NCBI GenBank assembly: GCA_031841125.1
Contig: CM063108.1
Coordinates: 28,385,399 to 28,449,398, forward strand
From: Acanthococcus lagerstroemiae
Taxonomy: Eukaryota; Arthropoda; Insecta; Hemiptera; Eriococcidae
Reading direction: 5' to 3'
DNA length: 64,000 bases
The notes beneath the pieces were generated by a model, which saw only the letters and a program-made list of their open reading frames with translations, was not told the DNA's origin and ran no database searches. The translations under genes were made by a program, and so were the position numbers. Numbering within the stretch: position 1 is the stretch's first letter; each line of letters starts with the position of its first letter. Positions 33,420 through 44,740 of the stretch are shown piece after piece.

Positions 33420-34780
33420 TTATTTTTTATGTTTTTCGTGTACACGTACTTGACTCGTCGTTATTTGCAATGAGACGAAGAAGTAAAAATGCCACGTTAT
33501 TGACGCGTTTATTTTTCGGGTATAAAAAATAGTTACACAACTTTTTTTCGGCTTTTCGCCCTTGTTTTTGGGCTAACTACAATAATAAAAAAACAAACAA
33601 AATTCACTATGCGATTGGTATCAAGTATAACAGGGCTAACATACACAAAATCGGTTGGTATAAAAAACAGAAAAATACATTTATACGGAAGTATTATCAT
33701 TTTTCGAGCTGCGTTGTCAACGCGCAGCTCGGATACACAAGTTCATTATTGAGACAGAGAAAAAGAACAAAATGTAAAACGAGTATAACGATGAAATGCA
33801 AAAAGAAAAAAACATTTTCGATGAATGCTTAAAATGAAAAAACAAATTGAACGCGGATTGATTTTCGTACGCTGGACACGTGTTCTATTATCGTCGTACA
33901 AAAAAGTATAGAAAGTAAAATTACGTTTGTATAGAAAAATCACATTACTTGGAGCGATTTTTCGAAGTGAGTTGCCGTTCGGTATAGATCATGCAATAAG
34001 ATTATAAAGGTTTTTATGGCACTCGTTTAATGGCAACGAATCTGAAATGATCGCGTTTGGTGTAGGTTCGCGTAATTCGGCCGCGCTCGCGTCGTGTTTC
34101 GTATTACTGATGCGAAGAGAAGTCGAGGATACGACGAACGGTTATCGGTCTTGTCGAGAATGATGGCCTGAAGCAGGTGAGCTGGAAATGATCGTATTTC
34201 GACGCACTCGAAGTGAACTTACTGTTACTGCAGTTTTCCTCACTGAGGCTCACATTGAGCTGGCCCGTGGACAGGGTCCCCAGCTGGCGCCAGTTCTGGT
34301 TTGCAAAGCCCAAACTTCTTTACTTCACTAACGATGTTCACCTCGAGTACGGTTTACAAACAAAAGAATAGCTACGCTTTCAGTTCTTTTTTGTTTTGTT
34401 TTTTTGTGAGGGCTCCTGTTGTGTGGAGATCCGGGGAGCTGGTCTCATCACCATAGATTCGGCATGGTTAACTTACTGATTCATTTTTCCCAACAGTGTA
34501 GTTCAGCTTATTAGAGTTCTAGTTAAGACTGAGATAACTGAGAGGAGATTGAGAGGAGAGGGTTGACGATTTATATTCTTCCTGTTTAAAATTTCGAGTT
34601 TGTCCGCTGGAAAGTTTTATAATAGAATGGGCGGAAGAGAATCGTGTATTGCGATTTGAAATCAAAATATAGCAGTCGGCAGAATTCTTCGCTTAACCCG
34701 CACCTTCCCCGATCTATCATTAGCTCTGTCTGTCTCAAATTTACAGATCTATATTGTCCATGTTACAGTGTGAGTGAACT
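33420..34780. other. No firmly recognisable gene
   Basis: A - strand frame at 34223-34313 (TGQLNVSLSEENC) ends at a good donor (GTAAGTTC), and an AATAAA lies on the - strand near 33510. A - strand gene converging on CEBPZ is conceivable, but I cannot identify it or assemble exons. Confidence 0.3.
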
Positions 34781-35480
34781 TGGTAAATTCTGTATGTGGG
34801 GTGTGCCAATTCACCATTTCTTCCATCTATAGTTCAAAGTGCTTTCGGCTTCTATGCCATCTTCAGTGGAGTACCCTGCTACTTTTCTCTTTGTCGTCCT
34901 GTATTTATAGTGGTGTGTAGTACCGTATGGTAAAACCTATAAGTAATGACAAAACAGAGGCACAGGGTAGGGACAACAGCAACAGAGTATACAGACTAAA
35001 CTGCGAACACTGTGACATAACCTGCAGGAGAAACAGGCAGAAAATTCGCGACTAGAATAAAAGAATATGAAAAAATCACAGAAGCTAAAGGATGACAAGT
35101 CACTCTTTGGAAAACGTTGCAATGACCAGGAACACAACAACACAAGAAAAAGAAAATTAAAGAGCAACCTGAAATAATAAAGACAAAAACAAAACAAAAC
35201 AACCTAATAAACAGAACAACCAACTTCCAAGGTGAGAATCTATTCCAATTAATAACATAACACTCACTGACTGGACTGACTGCACAACCACAGACAACTA
35301 AAAGGAACACACCAAACCGGTTTTACCATACGGTACTACACACCATTTGTATAAATACAGGACGACAAAGAGAAAAGTGTTGGGGTACTTCACTGAAGAT
35401 GGCATAGTCGAAAGCGCTCTGGACTACAGAAAGAAGAAATTGTGAATTGACACACCCCACGTACAGACTTTACAAATCCA
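34781..35480 (+). pseudogene. Penelope-like element relic: GIY-YIG endonuclease fragment between inverted repeats
   Basis: Arms at 34781-34945 and 35312-35480 are reverse complements (landmarks TACCGTATGGTAAAACC, TTTGTCGTCCTGTATTTATA and GCCATCTTCAGTG). Between them, a + strand frame reads NRVYRLNCEHCDITC. After a frameshift it reads KFATRIKEYEKITEAKG, the layout of the GIY-YIG endonuclease of Penelope-like elements ('G-Y-R-L-x-C-x-x-C' ... 'R-I-K-E'). The long - strand frames in the interior are shadows. RT is absent. Inverted flanks are one of the known terminal arrangements of Penelope elements. Confidence 0.6.
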
Positions 35481-37025
35481 TGTCTTTGCAGAGCTGTAGA
35501 TGCAACTGCAATCTAGAGCAAGGCTTAGGAATTTATTGCGGGTTGTGTGTTATGAACTACTAGGATGCAGGAAAGCAGATCATGAAGAAGAAAAAGCTTT
35601 CCAGCTTACCAGTTTTTTCGACTGGGTACTGGAATTTTCCCACTATTGTGTATAATTTCACGAAGAAAGGGACGTGGAGGGGATATCCCCTATAATCAAA
35701 ATTTGTTTATCGGTTTTGTTTCGTGTAACTAAAATTTTCTGGGTTTTCCCCCTTTAAAATTTTTTTTAGTGTCTGTTAACCCTTTTCTTCTTTCTTTCTT
35801 TTTTCTTTTTTAAGAGAACACAAATTTCATCTTATAAGTGCAAGCAATGCTTTTCTATGGTCATAGTTTTATTCGAGAAATTTTGACTTTTGGTATTTTC
35901 TTATCGTTCGTTCAATTTTACATATTGGTTAATTTTTTCAACCGCCAACGTAAATTTTGCAAAGAAAAAAGAAACTGAAAATTAGAAACTCTTGTTCATT
36001 AAAAGGAGAATAATTTATGTTTTTTTTATTATAGAAGTAGCATAATATTCCATGTCTTTTATTTTATTTTGTTTCGACTTGTCAAAAATTATAAGTTGGG
36101 CAGAAGTGATCGGTTAATTGAAAGCAGTTGATTAACTGAAAAAATTTCAATATTTTGAAAAATTAGCTCTCCTAACGTACTTTAGCTGCGTTAGTCTTTC
36201 TCTTTTTCTCTTTTTGAAAAACCAGCCGTTAAATTTCATTGTAATTCCATTCATGTATTCATTTATTAATTCTTCACAATAATAAATCATCAAGTTCTTT
36301 TAAATTCAATTGTTTTTTACTTTAAAAGTTTTTATTAAATCCAACTTCTGTATTTCGCTCTTTTAAAAACTAACTTTTCCTTAGTTTTAATGGTTTCTAA
36401 TTTATTTCGAAAAAATTTTCGAGAAATAAAAATGAAGTCTTCCTTTTTGTGGTCGAAAATATTGAATTTTTAAAAAATGTTAAAGCAAAAATTTTTTATT
36501 GATTGAACGTTAGACTTTCTTGCCTTCCTACCAAATTCCCTGTTCATCGATGCGTGTTATTTTTTCGCGAAACTCTGATTACACTGATAGATGGGTAACT
36601 CATTTAGGATCCATTTATATGTTTCCGTTTTGTTTATCCGTTTTTTGTTTGTTTTTTTCTTAAACAAATTTCATTTCTGTGCCTTCCTCATTCTGAGAAC
36701 GAAATAACGAAGACAGTTAGATTTAGGATTTCAGTATGTGGAGAGCTCGGAACAAAACACAAAATTTTTCAAAGTAAAATAATAAAAAAATCCTATGTAC
36801 AAATTTTAATAATTTACAATTTGTTAATTTGTAGAATTTTCATATTAATCCTATTTGTTAATTCGCGGAATTTTTGTACTAAATGCAAAACTTTCATGTT
36901 GAAAGCCAAGAATAAAAGAAAAAAAAAAGTTGACAGACAAATATGAACACTTTTGGTTTTGAAGCCTGAGAGCAGGTAGGTGATCCAGACCCAGAATTCC
37001 CCCCCCCCTTCTCGGAATCTGCCAT
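35481..37025. other. No recognisable gene
   Basis: Strongly T-rich on the + strand, with many homopolymer runs and only short frames. No repeat copy of another region was recognised. Confidence 0.5.
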
Positions 37026-37437
37026 TCTAATATACATATGTGACCTGGAATCATGAAATGTGCCTCTTGTGCGAAAACAGGTTTTTGAGATAAACGAGTG
37101 TAAAGATGGGAAGGTGATTGTGGTGCGCACAGATGTACATAGCGTGTACATCTGTGGTGGTGCGTTCACGTGTTGCTATGACAACCGCGTTTTGAATTCT
37201 TGTTCTCTGTCATTCCCCTAGGCCCGTTTCACACGACGCCATATAAACGAATGTTTTTAAACTTTTGGCATAATTTTTAAATGCAATTTGTAGAAAAACT
37301 AATGAAGATGGGAAGCTGCGATTTGTTTTTTTGGAAAGGGCGTGATTTTTTTCCATAAGAATTGTCAAGATAGTGAAAAATGATTTTTGACACCAGAGGC
37401 ACATTTCATGATTCCAGGTCACATATATTATATTCAC
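37026..37437. repeat. Inverted-repeat element, ~60 bp arms
   Basis: 37026-37085 and 37375-37437 are reverse complements (shared core GTGACCTGGAATCATGAAAT). An inner short hairpin, CACAGATGTACA with TGTACATCTGTG (37126-37155), lies inside. This is probably a MITE of about 410 bp. Confidence 0.75.
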
Positions 37438-38684
37438 TTATTTTTGTTTATCGACTCTTCAAATTTCAGGTTTCTTATAGTAAAAGCTAATTTTTAAGCG
37501 TTTTTTTTTTTTTACTTTCATGAGCGGTGTTTTGTGTGTTTTGGTTAACAACCCATATAGATTTGTAAAAAAATTTCCGCTAATGAAGGGTGCCGTGTAA
37601 CTCCTTATCTAACTGTACTGAATGCCATGGCCTTATAATATTTAGACTCTATACGCTCTCATAGCAAATTGGGTCAGCACATCATGCATTCTTCGTTCAT
37701 AAGCATAACATAAATTTCCTCGTCACTACTTACCAGTTCGGTGGGGGGGGGGGGCTAATTTCTATGAATCTCGAGCAGCATGCAGCAGTAACGAGCGTTA
37801 CTGTTTGACTTTTTGGAGATTTTCTATGAAACATCTTTATTTTGGACGATCCAGGGGCGAAAACCCGGCTATGGCATGCGGTACCTATCATTCAGCTACT
37901 CCTTCCCTCGGCCTTCCATATAGTCAAAGACCGAAAGAGAGAGCTCTATGAGGCCTGGTTGTTCCCCGGAAGAATATCCCTGTTAGCAATTTTGGGCTTC
38001 GGTTGAAAACTTTTAAGAAAATGCGGACGTTTTCTGTTTCCCATTTCGCTGTTTATCGACTTAGAAATTTTTTTGTTGGCGGAATTCAGATACCCGCTTC
38101 CTCTCAAATCAGTCGCTTCAATACCGCTGCTCTCAGCTCATCGATTGTCTGAAAACTTCAGTGCACCAAAACTCCCGTTCGTCAATATTGGAATACCTCG
38201 ACTTCTTCGCGTAATTCGAACATTAGCAGCGTGGGAAGCAGAGGAGTCGCTGTAAAAGTAACTATACATTAATGTTTCCAATTTACGAACAGAAAATCGA
38301 TTAATCGAATCGAACGAATCGATGTTACAGAAAATCAAGGATTTAAAAAATCAAAAAAAAAATTGAGTCACGAAAATCGATTTATATAAACGATATACTG
38401 TGATCGATTTTTAGTAGCTTAACGAACAGAAGCTCGTGAAAATGATGTGTTTAGGCGATCTAAACAAATTTTCTACGGCCTTTATGGAAGAACTCCGGTA
38501 AAAACCTTTGGATAATCTGTAAATAATATGCAAGTCAGCAGTCAAGGTGTATGCTGTAAACAGCTGAATCAAAAAAAAAAATCGAAAAAAATTGATTGTT
38601 TGACATCAACTCTACTGATTTTTCGATTAATCGGTTTTTAATCAGGAACATTACTATACGGGGTGTTTTGCGAAAAGTTCAGTT
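37438..38684. other. No gene; short A/T-rich terminal-repeat-like element
   Basis: G-run at 37742-37753. Around 38270-38650 the ends GAAAATCGATTAATCGAAT and TTTTCGATTAATCGGTTTTT are inverted copies, suggesting a decayed MITE of about 380 bp. Nothing else was recognised. Confidence 0.45.
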
Positions 38685-39705
38685 TTCAAGGGGTTATGAT
38701 GATACTTATTTGCAAGTTAAGAAGTGTAATATAGGTTGCATATGCATATCATGTAAGAGGCTGGAGGTAGGTGTGATGAAGAGGCGAAAACAATGCTACT
38801 TCATGCGATGACTTACAAATCAATTATCCCGAGTCCTCAAACAGATAGGTGCATAGTACTGTTTTAGGAAGTAGAGAGTAGGTGATCATACGTGAACGTT
38901 TCAATGTTCTTAGTTTGGTGGAAATTGAAATCGGACGAATAGAGTTTGAAAAATGAGGAAATTCAATTTTCTTCGAGAAATTTGCCTCGTTAGATAGAAT
39001 TACATGGCATGAAAAATGAAGAGATAAATGTACTTTTTCCAATGATACCAAGCACACCTCTGTACCTTCATTAGGAATTGAAATATTGAAATTCTTCTAA
39101 ACAACAGGATGGAAAAATTATACGAATAAAGTGATTCAGGTGTTTCGCGAAATTTTTTTAATAGTTTTCACATTTTGATTAAATCTTAGGAGGACCCCTT
39201 CTTTCTCAAGTGTTGACCAAATCACATCATAATACAGTGAACCTAAGACGTTATTAGAATCTACAAAGAACACCGCAAGATATCTTTGATATTTTTTAAT
39301 TTTTCGAAAATTTAAATTAATATTTGAATATATGATCCACCGTACTGAAATTTTCCCGAAAACCTGCCTGTTCTGCTGTTTGTTGAGAGTCCAAGATATT
39401 ATAAATTTTTCTTTTTAATATTTTCATAAATGTTCTACAGATATTCGAAGGCAGACTGATTGAACGATAATTATTTTATATCGGGCCTCTGTCACCTTTT
39501 TTATGAAGCAAGAAGTACCGTTGCTTTGGGGAAAGGCCCGAGAAGAGAATGCAGTTGAAGACTGCAGTATGTAGGTAACTGGTGTATTTTTGAACATTTT
39601 TAAAATTTCCTTCATCACGCCTATCTCGAGCCCCGCATGCAGTATGCATATGCAACCTATATTACACTTCCTAACTTACATATACTGCTATAACCCCTTA
39701 TAAAT
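38685..39705. repeat. Inverted repeats flanking a reverse-transcriptase relic
   Basis: 38685-38780 and 39612-39705 are imperfect reverse complements (shared AGGTTGCATATGCATA and TAAGTGTAATATAGGTTG-like blocks). A GGGGTGTTTTGCGAAAAG end lies just outside the left arm. The enclosed DNA is mostly a - strand RT fragment. Confidence 0.65.
39130..39620 (-). pseudogene. Non-LTR reverse-transcriptase relic
   Basis: The - strand reads, in shifting frames, KKGDRG, then a degenerate R-S-I-S-L-P-S-N block, then TAEQAGFRENFSTVDHIF, then AVFFVDSN followed by YDVIWSTLEKEG. This is the order KKGD, YRPISL, EQAGFR and F-V-D of the same class of non-LTR RT seen at 1-2343. Several stops and shifts show it is dead. 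Confidence 0.7.
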
Positions 39706-39714
39706 TGTGTTTCT

Positions 39715-40000
39715 TCTGCACTGACCCCCTTCCATCTGGTACATAGGCAACCTACTCTGACAATATGTAGATATGTTTGCATCAGTTTTGAAGGGGCTGA
39801 GTTATGGTTAATTGTTGAAAAGTTTTCTATCTTTGAATTTCTTTTTTTTACTCACGACTAGAGGTAGGTAGAAAAATGGTACCAGTAGATAATAGTAGAG
39901 GGCAGTTGTAACCGCAGCAAAAAAAATGGTCGGAATCGGTTCAACAAGGGTGTTTGTAAAATCAATTTTAGTACAAATTATATCACAAAATTTTCACATT
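39715..40000 (-). repeat. Dispersed repeat family R, 3' part
   Basis: Reverse-oriented fragment: the CAATATGTAGATATGTTTGC end comes first, and GTACAAATTATATCA is the last shared segment before sequence of another type begins at about 40000. Confidence 0.7.
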
Positions 40001-40200
40001 TTCTTGTCGTTATGCGGAAGATTTTCCAGAACGGCGCCACTCTCAAAGTAGAGTATTCAGAGAAATTTTTATCGAACTGAAAGAGTATGGTTGCTTCTAC
40101 AACTCGATCGTTCAGAGGTCTACCAATCGCCCTGTGAATGTCGATGAGCGGATAATTGAACTGATTTGAGAAGATTTAACGTTAAGCACCCGCAGTGGTA
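40000..40200 (+). pseudogene. Helix-turn-helix transposase N-terminal relic (mariner/Tc1-like)
   Basis: A frame reads REIFIELKEYGC, then VQRSTNRPVNVDERIIELI, a stop, then EDLTLSTRS. The order 'G-R-P...D-E-x-I-x-x-L-I...L-S-T-R' is characteristic of the DNA-binding region of mariner-type transposases. No catalytic DDE region was found. The family level is uncertain. Confidence 0.4.
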
Positions 40201-40604
40201 GATTTATCAGTGGGCGAAGTGGATGGTTGCCCACAGTGGCAAAAATTTGACGACGGCAAATTTTGAGGCGACATGACAGAAACGGAAGAACGAAAATGAA
40301 GAGGAAGGGAACATTTTTTTAAACGGTAGATTTTTCAAAAAATCGACTACAAATCTAACCGGGGGAGGGATGTCAAGGGCTTCAAACTCACAAGATAATA
40401 GGTGGGATAGTACAATACCCATGGCGGTAAATGAGTTAAATCTGGCCCTGAGCACCCGTCGAATAAGCATCATGATTGGTATAGATTGTTGGAACGTGGT
40501 TTGACGGGTATTGAATAGCAACGGGCTTTATCCATATCACAGGACATCGTTCACCACTATTCTTCCCGGAGATTACCACCCTCGATGAATGTTCTGCAAT
40601 AAAA

Positions 40605-41190
40605 GAATATGTATCAATAATTTTGTACTAAGTGAAATTTATTTTATGAAAATTATGTTCAACCACTTTCCATGATCTTTAACTTTTTTCTGTGTGGTTA
40701 CCACAACTGTCATCGTGCACCTCCCGCCCATCGGTATGTACCACAGTTCGGGGAATGTGGCCAAAATGTTACCAAAACTGTATTTAGCGACCTTTGGAAC
40801 CAATTATTGGATACCCATATTAAACTTTGAAAAATACTAGAACCCTCTCCTCTCATTGCGTTGGTCTCAATTTCAAATATGGGGTAAATAGATGAAAGGG
40901 GAAGTGAATAAGCCCCATAAACGATACAACATTGTGAAGTAGTAAAGTAGCTGAAGAAGATGATTTATCATCTTCATAAGGTCTGTGCATCTGTGTTGAA
41001 AGTAATAATTCTTAACGGGGATATCTTGAACTCCATTTTGAGTAGTTCTAATCCAAATACAAGAAAATTGCTGATGACCTTTTTTATAGGAAATTTAATG
41101 TACAACTGCAAATAAAACATTAAAAAAAAAAAACAGTAGCTCAAGAGGGCAAGCTTCACGGGAAATTGAAAAAATGTAAAAATTTTCTAG
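40605..41190 (+). repeat. Dispersed repeat family R, copy truncated by a retrotransposon
   Basis: Forward copy from the head through TATCTTGAACTCCATTTTGA to AAATGTAAAAATTTTCT. It then stops abruptly where the 5' part of the RT element at 41.2 kb begins, so that element probably inserted into or beside it. Confidence 0.7.
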
Positions 41191-41204
41191 GCCTCCCTAC
41201 AAAG

Positions 41205-42213
41205 TTTACACTACAATTGTCAAGGTCTTGTGGGTGAACCCAGGTTATATAAGAACTTGAAAAAACACTGGAGAGGATAAAGTGGGATGTGATTAGATTA
41301 TCAGAAATAAGAAGGGAATGGGAGAAAATGATATAAAGTGAGAATGGAAATCTTTTATACTATTTTGGACAAACAAGGGCCACAGAGGGGTGGGCTTTTA
41401 TGTGAACAAAAAATGAGGTGCAAAAATAGCCATGATAAAGGAGTTTCAGAGAGGATGGAATCAACCAAGGGAGCAAGCCGTGTTCAGGAAGGGGTACTCA
41501 ACGATTGACCACGTTTTCACCGTGAATCAAATTTTGGAAAAGACAAGAGAATATGACGTACCATTGGGGCTCATATTTATTGATTATAACAAGGCATTCG
41601 ATTCGGTTTATCACTGAGCGGTGTGGTATGCGTTGTCTAAGCAGGGGATGAACAACGATATTATAAGAGTACTCAGAAGATGGTACGGGAAAATAAAAGC
41701 GTACGTAAGATTGGACAGGGTTGGGGAAGTTTTTAATATTGAGAAAGGGGTAAAACAGGAGGATACGAAAATCAAAATATTAGAGCAATGTGTGATACGT
41801 CCACTCTCACTTACTCATTGACTGAAGGACAATACAAAAAATTGAGGATAACGTCCTTCAGAATGTTGCGGAGCGTAATGGAGGTCAGAATCAAAAGCCA
41901 CAGGAGTCAAGGATATAGGCTGGAGATTAAAAAATTGAAACTGAGCTTTGCAGGACATATATTGAGGGGAGAAGAAAAAGGAGGCAGATTAGCAAGAAAA
42001 TGGTCGCCCAAGGAATGGAAAAGGAAAAGGGGTAGGCCGCCCACAAGATGGAGAGACGAAATTGTAAAATCGTTTTAAGTTCTATGGGAGAGAATAGGAA
42101 GGGATAGGGGGTGGTGGAGAAGGACGATAAGAGCGCATGCCCGTCTGTGTACACGTTCGGTGGCGTGAGCACTCTTCGCACATCCGAACAAAAGCTGTGA
42201 ATAAAATAAAATA
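41205..42213 (+). pseudogene. Internally deleted non-LTR retrotransposon
   Basis: Three blocks of a normally much longer element are fused. 41209-41410 reads as endonuclease start (KWDVIRLSEIRRE, then GWAFM). 41432-41760 is RT (REQAVFRKGYSTIDHVF, LIFIDYNKAFDSV, then NIEKGVKQE). From 41765 it jumps to the C-terminal region (EQCVIRPLSLTH, AGHILRGEE, KRKRGRPPTRW). The section with the Y-A-D-D palm motif is missing. It ends with AATAAAATAAAATAG near 42200, the same kind of tail as the element at 1-2343. Confidence 0.85.
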
Positions 42214-42214
42214 G

Positions 42215-43045
42215 AAATTAATTTCATGAAAATCATATTTAACCCTTTTCCATGATCTTTAATTTTTTTCTGTGTGGTTACCACAACTGTCATTTTGCAC
42301 CTTCATCCCACTGTATGCGCCACAGTTCTGGGAATATAGCCAAAATTTTAACAAAACCGAATTTAGAGACCTTTGGAACCAATCATTGGATACCCGTATT
42401 AAACTTTACAAAATACTAGAACCCCCAGGGCCGTATACAGGGCGGGGTTTTAGGGATCTGACCCCCTCCCTCCTTGAGTACGGCCGTGCGCTTAAAAATT
42501 CAGGAAAATGCGGATCTCAGAAACATTAGAAACCCCATATGTTAGGTCAATTCCCCCTTGCCATATTCCTACATACGGCACTGGAACCCCCTCCCCTCAT
42601 TGCATACGGCTCAATTTCAAATATGGGGTAAATAGATGAGAGGGGGAAGGTGAATAAGCCCCATTAACGATATAACTCTGTGAAGTGGTAAAGTAGCTGA
42701 AGAAGATTATTATCTTCGTAAGGTTTGTGCGTCTGTGATAAAAAGTGATAATTCTTAACTGGGTTATCTTGAACTCCATTTTGAGCAGTTCTAATCCAGA
42801 TACAAGAAGATTACTAATGACCTCTTTTATGAGAAATTTAATGCACAATTTATTGCGTATGAAAAAACTGTAGCTTAAGAGGACAAGTTTCACGGGAAAT
42901 TGAAAGAACGTGAAAATTTTCTGATATAATTTGTACTAAAATTGATTTTACGAACACCCTGTTGAACTGATTTCGACCATTTTTCTTTCTCTGTGGTTAC
43001 CACAACTACCCACTGGTACCATTTTTCTGTCTTTTCCAGTCGTGA
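42215..43045 (+). repeat. Dispersed repeat family R, near full copy with MITE insertion
   Basis: Forward copy from ATTTCATGAAAATCATATTT to the ACTGGTACCATTTTTCTGTC end. It is interrupted by the MITE at 42427-42583; the sequence on both sides of the MITE matches other copies. Confidence 0.75.
42419..42591. mobile_element. hAT-type MITE inside family R
   Basis: The insert (about 42427-42583) starts AGGGCCGTATACAGG and ends CATACGGCACTG. The octamer GAACCCCC stands on both sides (42419-42426 and 42584-42591), and uninterrupted family R copies have it once. The end point may be off by one because of the C-run. Confidence 0.8.
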
Positions 43046-43298
43046 GTAATGATAGAAATGAAAATGTGCTAATTTTTAAAAGGTGAGTAATAAATAGCCC
43101 GAAATGAAAAGTATGTTTGAACGAAATATCTCCGCGCGAAAAAAGAATTTAACATGACGAAATTTAAAGGGGACATCTCGCAGTAACTCGCAAACAGAAT
43201 GACAATATCTGTCAACGTAATATTATTTCATAGATGAGGAGATGTTCGTGAACGCCTCATCGCTATTCCTGAAGAAGTGGGGGGGGGAATAGTGACAG

Positions 43299-43950
43299 TA
43301 AAATTGCTGAATTCGTTGAATACTTTCACAAAGAATGGTTACTGACACTTTCAAATTGGTACGAAGGGGCCGCTGTCAGGTACCCATCTACAAATAACGG
43401 GATCGAGGCCACCAACGCAGTCATTAAGAAAGGGCACACGTTAAGGGAGAGACTGCCGGTGAGACAATTTCTCAGCTGCGCTGCCGACATGGTCACCAAG
43501 TGGTCGCAACGACGGAATCCATCTTCCTTAACTGCTTCCCGTTCACTGAAAAACGTTCAATTTCTCTACCAATGTGGACAGAAGCCTACCAGTGGGTGAT
43601 TCAAAATGTGTCTGTGCTGCAACGTGAGGGTGATGGCTACACTCGGTACTTCACGGAAGCACCAATCACAGCAAAACTCCTTGGGAAGTTCCGACCTTGA
43701 GCGGGAAAGTGGTCAAGCTTCAATAATTTCCAGCAATGGAGAACAGAAATTTGGCAAATGTCAGCAACTCCTGCATCAGTTACATGTTCATGCCCAGTTT
43801 TTACAAAATCCCAACAATACAAATATGCTTTGGGGATGTAGGTACGACGCAAGGAGGTAGAGGTGCCAATTGAAGCTAAAAATATACCTATTGGTCAAAA
43901 AAGGAAAAGAGGAAGGCCAGCAAAGTCTAGGAAAGCCCTCCTCATTTGAT
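43299..43950 (+). pseudogene. Mutator-like (MULE) transposase, C-terminal relic with broken SWIM finger
   Basis: 43299-43505 reads IAEFVEYFHKEWL, SNWYEGAAVRYPSTNNGIEA and TNAVIKKGHTLRERL, the highly recognisable MULE segment that carries the last catalytic Glu (N-N-G-I-E). A frameshift leads to ISLPMWTEAYQWVIQN (about 43560-43600). Then comes TCSCPVFTKSQQYKYALGM, where the SWIM zinc finger should show C-x-C and then C-K-H; the second pair is lost (Y-K-Y). The basic tail VPIEAKNIPIGQKRKRGRPA ends near 43950. Frameshifts and a stop confirm decay. Confidence 0.8.
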
Positions 43951-44163
43951 GAATTTCCTATTTCTATGAACTTATCCAGATATTCGTGTTTCGTGCTGAC
44001 AACTACCGTGCTTTTTATTTTTTTTATGTGCACATGGTATAGAACTTCATTTCGTGTGATGTTCATAATTTCGTGCGTTTTGTACAAATCTACTGTTATT
44101 ACATCTTTTTTTTTTATGGGCGTTCAGATTTTTTTTTTCGTGCCGATAAATCACACCCTTTTT

Positions 44164-44557
44164 AAAATGCTGAGCATTTTGAGAATATTCTCAGCATACG
44201 CTCATTGAGTAAATGCTCCAAAATTTGAGCATATGCTCAATGAGGAAATGATTAGCCAAGCATTGAAATAATGAGCATTTTCCCGAGCATTTTCTCATTT
44301 ATATATGCTCAATGAGCAAATGCTCGGAAAAGCATAGAAATGATGAACATTTTCCCGAGCATTTTCTCATTTTTTCTATCATTTTCTGATTTATATATTT
44401 ATGCAGATAAAACGAGTATAAATTTCGAAAATGCTGAGCATATGCTCATCCTATATAAAATGCTCCGCTATTTTAAGCATATTCTCTTGCTGAGCATATG
44501 CTCAAGCATTTTGAGAATATGCTTACCAAAAGAAAATGCTCGAGCATTTTCCTTTAC
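44164..44557. repeat. Cluster of GAGCATATGCTC palindromes
   Basis: About 390 bp is built almost entirely from GAGCATTTTC, GAGCATATGCTCA and their reverse complements, so many alternative hairpins are possible. No frame or known element was recognised. Confidence 0.8.
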
Positions 44558-44740
44558 TAGTTGTGAGAAGAAAAGAAATTTCAAAGATGGAAAAGTTTTC
44601 AAAATATGACCATAACTCGTCCCCTTCAAATGTAAGAGTATGCAAACATATCTACATATTATCGAGGTTTGTTGCCTATGTACTAGATGGAAGGGGGTTC
44701 TTGCTAATGAGACACCCTGTATTTAATACATTTTGCGAAA
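44555..44740 (+). repeat. Dispersed repeat family R, 3' terminal fragment
   Basis: Starts at AGTTGTGAGAAGAAAAG and runs to GAGACACCCTGTATTTAATA. It abuts the palindrome cluster. Confidence 0.7.

Noticed and set aside
34104..34313. Possible - strand exon converging on CEBPZ
   Set aside because: A good donor and a distant AATAAA exist, but the product is unrecognised and no acceptor or next exon could be placed.
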